A stretch of 64,000 bases of DNA, taken from the NCBI GenBank assembly GCA_964368625.1, contig CAYJBH010000013.1, forward strand, positions 1 through 64,000, written 5' to 3'. Positions 17,170 through 26,212 of the stretch are shown piece by piece. This stretch comes from CAYJBH01 sp964368625 (GTDB taxonomy: Bacteria; Bacillota; Clostridia; Oscillospirales; Ruminococcaceae). Each line of letters starts with the position of its first letter. Position 1 is the stretch's first letter. The translations under genes were made by a program, and so were the position numbers. The notes under the pieces were generated by a model. That model worked only from the letters and a program-made list of their open reading frames with translations, did not search any database and was not told where the DNA came from.

Positions 17170-18085
17170 CGATCTTATTTTCCGGCAAAACAGGTTTAAC
17201 TGCTGCTATTGCAATCTCAATCATGGAATCGTCCGGTTCATAGGTAGTAAGATTTTGTAATGCTAAACCTGGGGCAGAAATAAGCCTGGTGATTGGATTA
17301 TCGTATCTGCCGGCTAGTTTAATAATTTCATATGATATACCTATTATTATGGGGAGAAGTAGTATTTTATATATTACTCGTATTATTGGGCTTCCCCAAC
17401 TTAACATTGAATTAATCAATATGCTAATAATTATAACGATAAGCAAAAAGCTTGTTCCGCATCGAGGATGAAAGCGAGAATACTTGCGAATATTTTCAAT
17501 ACTTAGCTCCTCTCCTGCTTCATAACAAAATATGGTTTTATGTTCAGCACCGTGGTAACCGAACGTTCTTTTTATATCGGGTAGCCGTGAAACAAGCGCA
17601 AGATAGGATACAAAGATAATTAGCTTAAATAAGCCTTCTACAACAGCCCTCAAATCGCCAAGCGAGATAAAATGATTAACCCCAACTGTTAAATAAGTGG
17701 GGAGTAACATGAATAAGAATATTGCTAGCCCTACCCCTAGAACAGTAGATATTACACCAATAAACTGTTCTGCCTTCGCTCCGAATTTTTCATTTATAAA
17801 TTTCTCAAATTTACCTTTTTCCTCTTCAAGTTCATCACTGCTCATAGATACCTCTGCGCTTTTCATAAGGCAGGAATAACCTGATTTTAAGGTAGAAATC
17901 ATAATAAATATGCCTCTTATAAATGGGTATTTAGAGATTTTACTTGACTTTATATCCCATTGCTCGGTGTATATCTCTCCGTTTGGCTTTCTTACAGCCA
18001 TGCTCCCCAGAATGGAGCTCTTCATCATTATACCCTCTAGCAGTGCCTGACCGCCTATTGATGTTTTAAAACTTCGTTTAGCCAT
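17156..18085 (-). CDS. DUF1385 (YqhQ-like) membrane protein
   Basis: About 309 residues. The opening Thr-Ser-Ile-Gly-Gly-Gln-Ala-Leu-Leu-Glu-Gly-Ile-Met-Met is the family signature, and Tyr-His-Gly-Ala-Glu-His-Lys and Arg-Cys-Gly-Thr-Ser-Phe are the other conserved blocks. Three or four membrane segments lie in the middle and C-terminal part. I choose the ATG at 18085 (Met-Ala-Lys-Arg) because family members begin there; an ATG at 18100 is also in frame. The function is not established. Its conserved place next to prmC is retained here. Confidence 0.87.
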   Translation of the reverse strand: MAKRSFKTSIGGQALLEGIMMKSSILGSMAVRKPNGEIYTEQWDIKSSKISKYPFIRGIFIMISTLKSGYSCLMKSAEVSMSSDELEEEKGKFEKFINEKFGAKAEQFIGVISTVLGVGLAIFLFMLLPTYLTVGVNHFISLGDLRAVVEGLFKLIIFVSYLALVSRLPDIKRTFGYHGAEHKTIFCYEAGEELSIENIRKYSRFHPRCGTSFLLIVIIISILINSMLSWGSPIIRVIYKILLLPIIIGISYEIIKLAGRYDNPITRLISAPGLALQNLTTYEPDDSMIEIAIAAVKPVLPENKIDDQW

Positions 18086-18244
18086 TAAATAAATTTCCAT
18101 TAATTCTATTCTTCCATGATATATATTAAAATTAACTAATTATATCGATTTAAGTATATCATATCAATATATGGAATACAACCTTTTTAAGAAAACTGAA
18201 AGGTAATACTATGTATACCCAAAATAAGCTTAAATAAAGGTTAT

Positions 18245-19105
18245 TTAGGTATCTTCATGTAAAAAATGACTTAAAAATTCTGAAGTCTTAACATTTTTTA
18301 GATGCACACAGGAGAATTTATGATTTACACTAACATTTTTTAACCTAAAGCTGGATATGCTACTACTCGTAACATCAGCAATTGATTTATACACAAAGGA
18401 TATCCCTACATCCTTTGCAACAAGATCTATGATTGAGTTAAATGAATTTGTTTGTATTTTGTTATTAAAACTGTTTATAGTTAAATTGTTTTCGGTTAAA
18501 ATTAACTCGAAAGCCTGTCTCGTTCCTGATCCTTCTTCTCGCAATATTAATCGGTTAGTAACAATGTCTTCCAGATTAACATACTTTCCCGAAAAATGAT
18601 GCTCCTTTGAACAAATGCCAACCAACTCGTCGGTTTTATAATTAAAGAAAGCAAATTCATCCTTGTTTAGGTAACCTTCTATAAATACGAAATCAAGAAA
18701 TCCGTTTCTAAGTTTGTTAAGTAAAACTTCGGTGTTATCGATTATATATGTTAGCTCTATATCGCCTAAAGAAAAAAGTGAGGATACTTTATCATTTAAC
18801 AAAAATTGTCCAATAGTCTTTGTAGCGCCTATTTTAAGTGTGGGTATTTCGTTGAGAGAAAGATCATTTTTTATACAGTTAGCATTATAGTTTGCAGAAA
18901 GCGCATAACTTTCCAATTTTTCGGCCTGCAAAGTTTTATTTAACACTCGGTTTTTGTACTCAAAAAGTTTACAGCAATATTCTCTTTCCAGCTGTTTTAT
19001 ATGGTTTGTAACGGCCGGTTGAGTCATATTTAACTGTTCTGCGGTAACACGGTAATTCATGTTTTTGCATAGCGCTAAAAATGTATAAATCTTGTAGTCT
19101 AACAT
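18245..19105 (-). CDS. LysR-family transcriptional regulator
   Basis: A 286-residue LysR-type regulator. The winged helix-turn-helix occupies residues 1-60, with the recognition region Ala-Glu-Gln-Leu-Asn-Met-Thr-Gln-Pro-Ala-Val-Thr. It is followed by a substrate-binding domain from about residue 88. It is transcribed away from the YeiH-type exporter with a 104-base shared control region, the classic arrangement for a regulator of its neighbour. CysB/CmpR-like relatives sense sulfur or carbon metabolites, but the effector cannot be read here. Confidence 0.9.
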   Translation of the reverse strand: MLDYKIYTFLALCKNMNYRVTAEQLNMTQPAVTNHIKQLEREYCCKLFEYKNRVLNKTLQAEKLESYALSANYNANCIKNDLSLNEIPTLKIGATKTIGQFLLNDKVSSLFSLGDIELTYIIDNTEVLLNKLRNGFLDFVFIEGYLNKDEFAFFNYKTDELVGICSKEHHFSGKYVNLEDIVTNRLILREEGSGTRQAFELILTENNLTINSFNNKIQTNSFNSIIDLVAKDVGISFVYKSIADVTSSSISSFRLKNVSVNHKFSCVHLKNVKTSEFLSHFLHEDT

Positions 19106-19115
19106 ATTTCCTCCG

Positions 19116-19136
19116 TTGATAAATAATTTTTATCAA
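19116..19136. promoter_or_regulatory. Candidate LysR operator
   Basis: An inverted repeat TTGATAA (19116-19122) and TTATCAA (19130-19136) is separated by 7 bases in the divergent control region, just ahead of the lysR start. Its length and dyad fit a LysR-type binding site. Confidence 0.5.
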
Positions 19137-19209
19137 TCAATTAATAATGATTATTTTATTTTATCATACTGCTGTGGTAAAATCAATATTGTTATGAAGA
19201 GGAGATAAA

Positions 19210-20235
19210 ATGAATAAAGTTGTTAAAATTATCCCGGGGGTTGGGCTTGCGTTAATGGTTGCAATAATTTCAAGATTTATTGAAGGGTTGCTTCCTATCC
19301 ATCTAATTGGAGCTTCGGTTATTGCGCTGTTTCTTGGAATTACTATTAACTATTTTAGGAAACCTGCAAAAACAGTGGTTGGATTAAACTTTACCTCAAA
19401 GAAAATTCTTAAGTTGGCAATAATTTTGCTTGGTGCATCTCTCAATATACAAACGATTTTAACGGTAGGACGAAGTTCGCTTATAGTAATGGTATTTACG
19501 CTGGCAACATGTTTTGGCGTTGGTTTTTTTACCGGTCGAGCGCTTGGACTTAACTGGAAGATGTCTAACCTTATTTCGGCCGGTACCGGAATTTGTGGAG
19601 GTTCGGCAATTGCAGCTATAGCACCGGTTATTGATGCCGACGATACAGATATTGCTTTTGGTATGTCTGCAACCTTTGTTTTTGATATGATTATGATTTT
19701 GTTATTTCCGTTTATGGGGCAGTTGTTAGGTCTTTCGGATATGGCGTACGGTTTGTGGGCAGGAACCGCAGTTAACGATACCTCAAGTGTGGTTGCAGCC
19801 GGTTATGCCTTTAGTGAGAATGCTGGCGCCTATGCAACAATGGTTAAGCTAACCAGAACACTAACCATTATACCAACCGTTCTTGTTTTTGCCGCCATTG
19901 GAGTTCATGTTAAGAAAAAAGAACTCGCTAAAAGTGAAGGAACTAAAGAAACTCATAATAATTTAAACATGATGAGCGTTATTCCCTGGTTTATCTTAGG
20001 TTTTTTGGCCCTTGCAGGAATTAACAGTTATGGCATTATTCCTGTTGAAGTTTCAGATATGCTCAAAGAGATAAGTAAATTTTTGATGGTAATGTCGCTG
20101 GCGGCAATTGGATTAAAAACCGATATTAAACACATGAGAACAGCCGGAATTAAGCCAATGCTCCACGGCTTTATCATTTCGGCACTTGTTGTAATTGTTG
20201 CCATTTCTGTTCAGTATATGATTGGTATAGTTTAG
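19210..20235 (+). CDS. YeiH/UPF0324-family putative sulfate or anion exporter
   Basis: A 341-residue protein with about ten membrane segments. The family block Gly-Thr-Gly-Ile-Cys-Gly-Gly-Ser-Ala-Ile-Ala-Ala is near residue 138, and Trp-Ala-Gly-Thr-Ala-Val-Asn-Asp-Thr-Ser-Ser-Val near residue 188. A good GAGGAG site precedes the ATG. Homologues next to LysR regulators have been linked to export of sulfonate-derived sulfite or sulfate; the substrate here is inferred from family only. A strong bidirectional hairpin terminates it. Confidence 0.87.
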   Translation: MNKVVKIIPGVGLALMVAIISRFIEGLLPIHLIGASVIALFLGITINYFRKPAKTVVGLNFTSKKILKLAIILLGASLNIQTILTVGRSSLIVMVFTLATCFGVGFFTGRALGLNWKMSNLISAGTGICGGSAIAAIAPVIDADDTDIAFGMSATFVFDMIMILLFPFMGQLLGLSDMAYGLWAGTAVNDTSSVVAAGYAFSENAGAYATMVKLTRTLTIIPTVLVFAAIGVHVKKKELAKSEGTKETHNNLNMMSVIPWFILGFLALAGINSYGIIPVEVSDMLKEISKFLMVMSLAAIGLKTDIKHMRTAGIKPMLHGFIISALVVIVAISVQYMIGIV

Positions 20236-20250
20236 GTTTTTAAAAGTTAA

Positions 20251-20289
20251 AAACAACAGGTTGCCGGATAATTCGGCAGCCTGTTGTTT
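20251..20289. terminator. Bidirectional rho-independent terminator
   Basis: A 16-base stem (20251-20266 with 20274-20289, one G-T pair) has a 7-base loop. It is flanked by A and T runs and lies between the convergent exporter and nitroreductase genes. It can stop transcription from both sides. Confidence 0.85.
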
Positions 20290-20311
20290 TAACAAACTAA
20301 GAAAAAAGTGT

Positions 20312-20854
20312 TTATCTATAAGATAAAATTTCTCGAATCTCTTTCCTTTTGGGAGTGTCAGGAGTCATAGCCGGATAGCCCATGCAAATAAGAGCTGCAA
20401 TTTTTTGATTTTGCGGGATATTTAATAAATCAATAATCATTTCTTCATTAAAATAGCCGGTGATTACCGTTCCTATACCTTTATCATAAGCTGAGAGGCA
20501 AAATGTTTGGGAAGCAACTCCTGCATCAAACATCTCAAAACCATCACGCTTTGGCGTTGAGAAGGTACCATCTCGCTCATATCCGGAGCGCTTAGTAACA
20601 TAAGAGATAACCATAACGGCAGAACAACCTTTAAGAGTTGATTCGTTCATCTTAAAGTCTAAAATCATTTCTTGAGATATTTTGTTTATGATATCCTTGT
20701 CTTCAACTAGGATATATCGAGGTGTTTGAGTATGCTTCCAGGAAGGTGAATAAGACGCATCTTCAACTATTTGCTCAATTATATCATGTGGGATTTGAGA
20801 GTCCTTAAACGCTCGTATACTTCTTCTGTTTTTAATAATTTCTGATAAATTCAA
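20312..20854 (-). CDS. Nitroreductase-family flavoprotein
   Basis: About 180 residues. The FMN-binding opening Asn-Arg-Arg-Ser-Ile-Arg-Ala-Phe is near residue 8, a Ser-Pro-Ser-Trp-Lys-His-Thr-Gln-Pro-type loop follows, and a Gly-Ile-Gly-Thr-Val-Ile-Thr-Gly-Tyr segment lies near residue 125. These are the nitroreductase-fold hallmarks. It should be a dimeric NAD(P)H-dependent enzyme. I place the start at TTG 20854, which has AGGAG 8 bases upstream. The ATG at 20893 lacks a ribosome site and would sit only a few bases after the predicted transcription start. Confidence 0.82.
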   Translation of the reverse strand: MNLSEIIKNRRSIRAFKDSQIPHDIIEQIVEDASYSPSWKHTQTPRYILVEDKDIINKISQEMILDFKMNESTLKGCSAVMVISYVTKRSGYERDGTFSTPKRDGFEMFDAGVASQTFCLSAYDKGIGTVITGYFNEEMIIDLLNIPQNQKIAALICMGYPAMTPDTPKRKEIREILSYR

Positions 20855-20904
20855 AATGCATTCTCCTTTTATTAGCTTGGTGTAATATTTCATTTTATAA
20901 AAAT

Positions 20905-20933
20905 ATTATATCGTATTTTGCATGTATTTTCAA
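20905..20933 (-). promoter_or_regulatory. Sigma-A promoter of the nitroreductase gene
   Basis: Read on the minus strand, TTGAAA (20928-20933) and TATAAT (20905-20910) are spaced by 17 bases. The implied start of transcription near 20898 supports the downstream TTG as the true start codon. Confidence 0.7.
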
Positions 20934-21049
20934 CGAAGACAAAGTAAGTTTTGTAATCAAGATATATCTGCATTGCAGCAGCAACTATTAGCCCGGTAAC
21001 TAATATTTCTAATTTAGGAAAAAAATGTTAAAAAAATAATAAATAACAC

Positions 21050-21076
21050 TAAAGTTTTAAAAAGTTGTGACGATAT
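21050..21076 (+). promoter_or_regulatory. Sigma-28 (SigD/FliA) type flagellar promoter
   Basis: TAAA at 21050-21053, a 15-base spacer, and GACGATAT at 21069-21076 match the consensus TAAA-N15-GCCGATAT at all but one position. It lies 64 bases ahead of fliD, a typical late flagellar gene. Confidence 0.8.
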
Positions 21077-21140
21077 AATAATTAAGAGATAATAAACTCT
21101 GTTTTTTATATATTAACTTCACATGTTTTAGGAGGATAAA

Positions 21141-23633
21141 ATGTCTGGTATATCATCACTTAGCTCCCAACTTACCTATTCCAGCAACGGCATGGCAGGT
21201 CTTGCATCAGGAATGGACACCACTTCATTAGTGGAGGAAATGCTTGCGGGTGCGCAGGCAAAGATAGATGCACAATATGAAGACAAGGCGGTTCTTGAAT
21301 ATCAGCAGGAGATGTATCGTGATGTGGCTACCATGTTACGTAACCTTCAAAGCAGTTATTTTGACTTTGTTAACCCCACAACTAATCTTTTATCTACAAC
21401 ATTCTTTAATCAATACGAGCCTGAACTCGACAGCATTATGTCGAATTATCTGTCGGTTGAAGCAGGAAGTAATTATAATGGCGACGAACTGACGGTAGAT
21501 TATATTCGTCAACTTGCCTCTAATACCGTGGTAACCAGTGCCACCGAGCTTACCGATGCAACAATGTCGGGAACGGTTGATTTAAGCAAGCTTACCGATA
21601 GCAGAATCACTATAGGCGTAGAAGGCGGGGCAAACACCGAAATTACGCTACGCGGAGACACTGCAGACGAAGTTCGTACAAACTTAGCATCTGATCTAGC
21701 GTCAATCGGTGTAACCGTTGAGGAAACTGAAGATGGGACGTTAACACTTAGTGCCAGCTCGGGTGCTACCGTAAATGTTGTAAGCGCTACCAGTATTGCT
21801 ACATCAATGACAGGGCTTAGAGCAGGGGATTCAGGCGATGATATCGAGCTTGAATTTGCAAAGGCACCTTCAAGCTTTGAGCTATCCATGAATCTCGACG
21901 GAATAACCAAAACTCTCACCATTGATGCTTCAACATCCAGTGTTAATGAACTTGTTGATAGTCTTAACGAGCAGATAAAATCTGCATTTGGTAATGGCAT
22001 CAGTGTAACTACAGATGGCTCGGAAATTGTTTTTGAAACTATCCAGGCTAACGGTGATCCGGACAAGAGTCGTCAGCTAACTATATCGTCAAGCGGTGTT
22101 GCAACCAGTGCTCTTGGTGTGAGAAACGGAGGCAGTACTAAGGTTTCAACATCCACTAAGCTTTCGGATATTAACTTTGCCCAAGGCTTAACTCCGGGCG
22201 CAGATGGAAACTACAATTTCTCGATAAATGGAGTGGATTTCTCCTTTACAAACGATAGTACTTTAAGTGAAGTTATTAATGAAGTTAACAATAGTGATGC
22301 CGGCGTAAAGATGTCGTACTCTTCTCTTTCAGATCGAATTACAATTGAGCGCACGGATAGCGGTGCAGGACTCGATATCGAAATGAGCGACACCGAGGGT
22401 AATTTACTTTCCAACCTTTTCGGCACAGGTAACGGTGCTGCAGCAACAATGACAGCCCCTCTTGATGCGAATGAACTTATTGCACCGGAAGGATCAGACC
22501 TAACTGTTAACTTCGACCTAGGTTCTGACTTTCCGCCAATAGCAATTAATCTTGCAGGAAAATCAATTTCGCAGGTAGTAGAGGAACTTGAAGCGCAGAT
22601 TCAGGAGTATCAAGCTCCGCCTGAAGCTAATGTAAGTTATGATCCCGAAACCGGCCGTCTTGCAATAACAGGAATTACCAACTATCCGGTAATAATAACC
22701 GGAAGCAATGAGCAGGCATCAGAAAAGCTTGCCGAATTGTTTGGAAGTAGCACTGTTAGCATGGCCGGAACAGGTGAAACCCTTGGAAACAAGGTTGATG
22801 GACAAAATGCAATTCTTTCTATAAACGGAGTGGAAACCGAGAGAAGCTCTAATGATTTTACGGTTTCCGGTCTACAGGTAGAGCTAAAAGAGGTTAACTG
22901 GGATGGCGTTTCCGAAAAACCTGCCGCAGCCGAGATACAGGTTAACCATGATACAGACTCCATCGTAGATGGTATTTTAAGCTTTGTTGATGAATATAAC
23001 AAGATTGTTGAGGAGATTAATAGCTTAATAACCGCTGAAACTACCTATAAAGATTATCCGCCACTTACTGATGAGCAAAAAGCTGAACTAACCGATAGCG
23101 AAATTGCCGCATGGGAGGAGAAGGCGCAAGAAGGTCTGCTTCGTAACGATGATATACTATCAGAAGTTTTGTCGAGCATGAGGAGTGCACTATACCAAAA
23201 ACCTGAAGGAGCTGAGTTTGCTCTTTATGACTTTGGAATTGAGACAACCTCCGACTGGAAAGATGGTGGGAAACTTACGGTAGATGAAACGCTTCTTCGT
23301 GAGATGGTTGGCAAACATTCCGACGAGTTGAGCGAGTTATTCACCACAGAAGAAACAGGTCTTGCAAATGTTTTAGAAGGTATTATTGACCGAGCTGTTA
23401 ACACCAGCACCGCAAGTCCCGGCTCTATAGTAAACGTTGCAGGCTACACCGGCATGGTTGAAGACAGCTATACAATAGGACGTGAACAAAACAGTATTGA
23501 TGATTATATAGAGCGACTTGAACTTAGCTATCAGATGGAATACGATCGTTATTGGAGCGATTTTAACGCAATGGAAATGGCGATAGCGAGTCTTAACCAG
23601 CAGAGTTCCTGGCTTGCAAGCCAGTTTGCTTAA
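21141..23633 (+). CDS. fliD: Flagellar filament cap protein FliD
   Basis: An 830-residue hook-associated protein 2. The FliD N-terminal domain begins with Gly-Leu-Ala-Ser-Gly-Met-Asp-Thr near residue 15. The C-terminal domain (about 560-825) ends with the coiled Met-Glu-x-x-Tyr-x-x-x-Phe/Trp-x-x-Met-Glu pattern before the terminal helix. The central region (about 110-555) is long, rich in Ser, Thr, Asp and Gly, and contains repeated hook-in-like segments. It is much longer than the roughly 470-residue enteric FliD, as in many Clostridia. It caps the growing filament and guides flagellin folding. fliS follows 24 bases later. Confidence 0.95.
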   Translation: MSGISSLSSQLTYSSNGMAGLASGMDTTSLVEEMLAGAQAKIDAQYEDKAVLEYQQEMYRDVATMLRNLQSSYFDFVNPTTNLLSTTFFNQYEPELDSIMSNYLSVEAGSNYNGDELTVDYIRQLASNTVVTSATELTDATMSGTVDLSKLTDSRITIGVEGGANTEITLRGDTADEVRTNLASDLASIGVTVEETEDGTLTLSASSGATVNVVSATSIATSMTGLRAGDSGDDIELEFAKAPSSFELSMNLDGITKTLTIDASTSSVNELVDSLNEQIKSAFGNGISVTTDGSEIVFETIQANGDPDKSRQLTISSSGVATSALGVRNGGSTKVSTSTKLSDINFAQGLTPGADGNYNFSINGVDFSFTNDSTLSEVINEVNNSDAGVKMSYSSLSDRITIERTDSGAGLDIEMSDTEGNLLSNLFGTGNGAAATMTAPLDANELIAPEGSDLTVNFDLGSDFPPIAINLAGKSISQVVEELEAQIQEYQAPPEANVSYDPETGRLAITGITNYPVIITGSNEQASEKLAELFGSSTVSMAGTGETLGNKVDGQNAILSINGVETERSSNDFTVSGLQVELKEVNWDGVSEKPAAAEIQVNHDTDSIVDGILSFVDEYNKIVEEINSLITAETTYKDYPPLTDEQKAELTDSEIAAWEEKAQEGLLRNDDILSEVLSSMRSALYQKPEGAEFALYDFGIETTSDWKDGGKLTVDETLLREMVGKHSDELSELFTTEETGLANVLEGIIDRAVNTSTASPGSIVNVAGYTGMVEDSYTIGREQNSIDDYIERLELSYQMEYDRYWSDFNAMEMAIASLNQQSSWLASQFA

Positions 23634-23657
23634 ATACTACTTAACGGAGGTATAGAA

Positions 23658-24047
23658 ATGCCGGTAAATCCCTATAACAGCTACAGTGAGCAGGCAATAT
23701 TAACAATGACTCCAGGTGAACTATTGGTAAAGCTTTTCGATGAGACTGAAAAGTGTTTAAACTTAGCTATCATGTATATAGAAGAACGTGATTATGTTAA
23801 TTCACACAACAATCTCATGAAGGCACAGCGTATCGTTAAACACCTAGAAGAAACCTTGGTAAAGGATTACAGTTTTTCAAAAGATTTAATTAAGCTCTAT
23901 GACTTTATTCTTGAAAGATTGCAACAAGCAAATATTAAGAAGGATATCGGACTAATAAACGAGGCACTTCCAATAATTACCGAACTCCGACAGACTTTTG
24001 CTGAATGCGATAGAATAAGTCGAAGCAAAAGTGGAAATATAGCTTAA
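23658..24047 (+). CDS. fliS: Flagellin export chaperone FliS
   Basis: A 129-residue helical protein with the FliS opening (Asn-Pro-Tyr-x-x-Tyr near residue 3, Thr-Pro-Gly-Glu-Leu near residue 17) and a Phe/Tyr-rich helical bundle. It binds flagellin in the cytosol and keeps it unfolded until export. It has an excellent GGAGG site and lies directly after fliD, the standard order. Flagellin genes are not in the window. Confidence 0.93.
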   Translation: MPVNPYNSYSEQAILTMTPGELLVKLFDETEKCLNLAIMYIEERDYVNSHNNLMKAQRIVKHLEETLVKDYSFSKDLIKLYDFILERLQQANIKKDIGLINEALPIITELRQTFAECDRISRSKSGNIA

Positions 24048-24165
24048 TATTTATTCCTGATGAAGCTTTAGTAAAAGCTCAGTGAATAGCATTTGCCAAT
24101 TAACACTGAGATAAAAAGCCCTTGAACATTATATTCGCTATTTGGCTTTTGTATTGCTTATGTCA

Positions 24166-24210
24166 CCCCCCATATCAACAACTACCATTCTCTGTTGTTG
24201 ATATGGGGGG
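24166..24210. repeat. Perfect 17-bp palindrome in the fliS downstream gap
   Basis: Six C residues plus ATATCAACAAC (24166-24182) pair exactly with 24194-24210 around an 11-base loop. The stem is G/C-capped and lacks a clear T-run, so it is not a simple terminator. A weaker inverted repeat, CTCAGTG 24079-24085 with CACTGAG 24104-24110, precedes it. The remaining sequence from 24211 to 24530 is AT-rich and I see nothing coding in it. Confidence 0.6.
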
Positions 24211-24537
24211 ATTATACTTTTGTGAAACTTGTCTTCAAATTATCACAAAACAAGTGAGAAAAGATGCCATAAAAGCTATAAAAAAACACAGCAGAACTAA
24301 ACTAATGATATTTGGTTTTTAGTATAAAATTAACAAAATGTATTTTTTGTAGAATTTAACAACTTCACAAAAATAACATATAGTTATGTGGAAAACTATT
24401 AACAATCAGTTGAAAACACCATGTTAAGGGTCTTAAAATCGTTATAACAAGTGGGTTTATTAACACTTTCAACAGCTCTTTCAACAATGACATTGACCTG
24501 ATTGGATAATACAATTTGTATATTTATTGATATTTGA

Positions 24538-24571
24538 CCATATATCTCAAACAATAAAAGGAAATATATGG
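24538..24571. repeat. Inverted repeat, possible operator
   Basis: CCATATAT at 24538-24545 and ATATATGG at 24564-24571 form an 8-base dyad with an 18-base gap, about 70 bases ahead of a micro-ORF. It could be a regulator site; no regulator can be assigned. Confidence 0.3.
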
Positions 24572-24640
24572 AATAAAAAAATTACTATCTACCATACTTT
24601 ATTTGTGTAAATTTAAATATCAAAAAGAGGGAGGCACTAA

Positions 24641-24774
24641 ATGAATAATAAAAATAAAGAAAAGACAGCTCATGAAAAATTGCAGCTTAGCTGGAAGAGA
24701 AGTTTTGGAATACGAGAGGTTGTTGTATTCTTTGTAGGTTTAGCAGTGGGTTTTTCTGCCATCCTTTTTGCTTA
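24641..24774 (+). pseudogene. Micro-ORF for a small membrane protein, frame broken
   Basis: A strong GGGAGG site (24629-24634) precedes ATG at 24641. That frame reads only 31 codons. The frame one base earlier, open from 24658 to the TAG at 24772, encodes a convincing tail: a basic segment with Leu-Ser-Trp-Lys-Arg and then a membrane helix rich in Val, Phe and Gly ending Leu-Phe-Ala. One additional A in the A-rich run at 24649-24662 would fuse the two parts into a protein of about 44 residues. It is a frameshifted gene, a homopolymer sequencing error, or (less likely) a recoded one. Confidence 0.4.
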
Positions 24775-24798
24775 GCTAAAATAAATGGTTATGGCTAC

Positions 24799-24946
24799 TT
24801 GTAAATTCTTGATAACTGTGTTATATTAATAGGTGAAAGTTTTAGCGTGTTGATGCTAACATAATTTATATTTATTAAGAAAGGGTAACGCCTGTCAAGC
24901 TATAAATCAAACTTGGTTTTATTTAGACAGTGCGTTTGGTTTGGTG
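24799..24946 (+). promoter_or_regulatory. Promoter and structured leader of the MFS/ligase operon
   Basis: TTGTAA at 24799-24804 and TATATT at 24822-24827 are 17 bases apart. The leader then holds a TTAGC/GCTAA hairpin (about 24842-24860). A larger stem pairs AACGCCTGTC (24887-24896) with GACAGTGCGTT (24926-24936), with one bulged base, enclosing a short CAAG/CTTG helix. The 3' strand of the large stem ends about 10 bases before the ATG, where it could hide the ribosome site. I could not match it to a known riboswitch class. Confidence 0.4.
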
Positions 24947-26209
24947 ATGAAATTTATTAAGAACCATATATTAGTTAAAACGATGCAGGGTATCGGCACT
25001 AATCCCAGAGCCTCAATTTTAACCGAGCCATTATGGTTTATACCATATTCTTTGTTTACACCATTCCAGTCTATCTACATGCGCCAGATAGGTCTTTCTA
25101 ACGAAGAGATAGGATTTACTATTGCATTTGGTTTGTTTTTGCAGATCTTTGGAGGTTTGGTTGGTGGCGTAGTTGCTGATAAGATGGGTCGAAGAAAATC
25201 AACATTCATCTTTGATATTATAGGCTGGACCGGCCCTTGCCTTTTATGGGCATTTGCAGAAAACTTTTGGTGGTTTCTTTTGGCGGCAGCGATAAATTCT
25301 ACTATGTCGTTAACACATGTAACCTGGGCATGTCTTTTTATAGAAGACTGTCCTCCAAAGTTGGTTAGGAACGCATTTTTAATTATCCAAATAGCAGGAA
25401 TGCTGTCGGTATTCTTCTCTCCTATAGCCATATGGCTGGTTGCCGACCATGGTGTGGTTCCGGTAGTTCGTGGCTTATTTATTCTCTCGTCTATATCCAT
25501 GACGCTTAAGTTTGTTTTACTATATATCTTTGGTAAAGAAACTCAACTCGGTAAAAAAAGAATGCAGGAAACTAAAGATACAAGTTATTTTACCCTTGTT
25601 GCCGGATACAAGGATGTATTTTTAAAGGTTCTGAGATCAAAAAAAATGATGTTTGTGGTTATTTTTATTTCAATAATCAACATAACCTTAATTCCAGTTA
25701 ATACATTTTTCTCAATATATATTACTGAAACGCTAAAACTCCCAGAAGAGTTGGTTGCCTTGTTTCCAATGATAAGAACATTTATTATGCTTATATTTGT
25801 ATTACAGCTGCAAAATTTTGTGCAACGTCTAAATATGCGTAGCGGTGCTGCAATAGGATTATTGCTATACATAGCTAGCCACATTATTCTTATTATTAGT
25901 CCTTTACAGAGTATGTTAGGCATAATAATTTATACCCTTCTTGAAGCAGTAGCATTTTCGTTTGTTACGCCAAGAAAGGATGAATTAATGGTATTATATG
26001 TAGACGAGAAGAACCGATCCAGAATTTTTGCTATATATTTAACGGTGATGCTTGCAATAAGCGCACCATTTGGGGTGATATTCGGTAGGCTATACGATTT
26101 TAATTCAAGGGCACCTTTTATTTTGAATATAATTTTGTTTGTAATAGCAACAATATTAATATTAAGCTCTAAAGATATAAAAAAACATGAGGAGCATATA
26201 GGGGGGTAA
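24947..26209 (+). CDS. MFS transporter
   Basis: About 420 residues with roughly 12 membrane segments. Helix 2-3 carries the MFS motif A as Gly-Gly-Val-Val-Ala-Asp-Lys-Met-Gly-Arg-Arg-Lys. The ATG at 24947 is chosen over in-frame TTG 24941 and GTG 24944; none has a strong ribosome site, which fits leader-controlled translation. The ligase-like gene starts 3 bases after its stop. The substrate is unknown; coupling to a glutamate-cysteine-ligase-like enzyme suggests export of a gamma-glutamyl or related amide-linked product, or uptake of its precursor. Confidence 0.87.
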   Translation: MKFIKNHILVKTMQGIGTNPRASILTEPLWFIPYSLFTPFQSIYMRQIGLSNEEIGFTIAFGLFLQIFGGLVGGVVADKMGRRKSTFIFDIIGWTGPCLLWAFAENFWWFLLAAAINSTMSLTHVTWACLFIEDCPPKLVRNAFLIIQIAGMLSVFFSPIAIWLVADHGVVPVVRGLFILSSISMTLKFVLLYIFGKETQLGKKRMQETKDTSYFTLVAGYKDVFLKVLRSKKMMFVVIFISIINITLIPVNTFFSIYITETLKLPEELVALFPMIRTFIMLIFVLQLQNFVQRLNMRSGAAIGLLLYIASHIILIISPLQSMLGIIIYTLLEAVAFSFVTPRKDELMVLYVDEKNRSRIFAIYLTVMLAISAPFGVIFGRLYDFNSRAPFILNIILFVIATILILSSKDIKKHEEHIGG

Positions 26210-26212
26210 ACT

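Noticed and set aside
24122..24322. A 66-codon plus-strand frame after fliS
   Set aside because: It spans the 17-bp palindrome, has no ribosome site, and its composition looks non-coding.
24361..24500. DnaA-box-like motifs (TGTGGAAAAC, TTTCAACA) hinting at a replication origin
   Set aside because: No exact TTATCCACA box, no dnaA, dnaN or rpmH nearby, and only scattered partial matches in AT-rich DNA.
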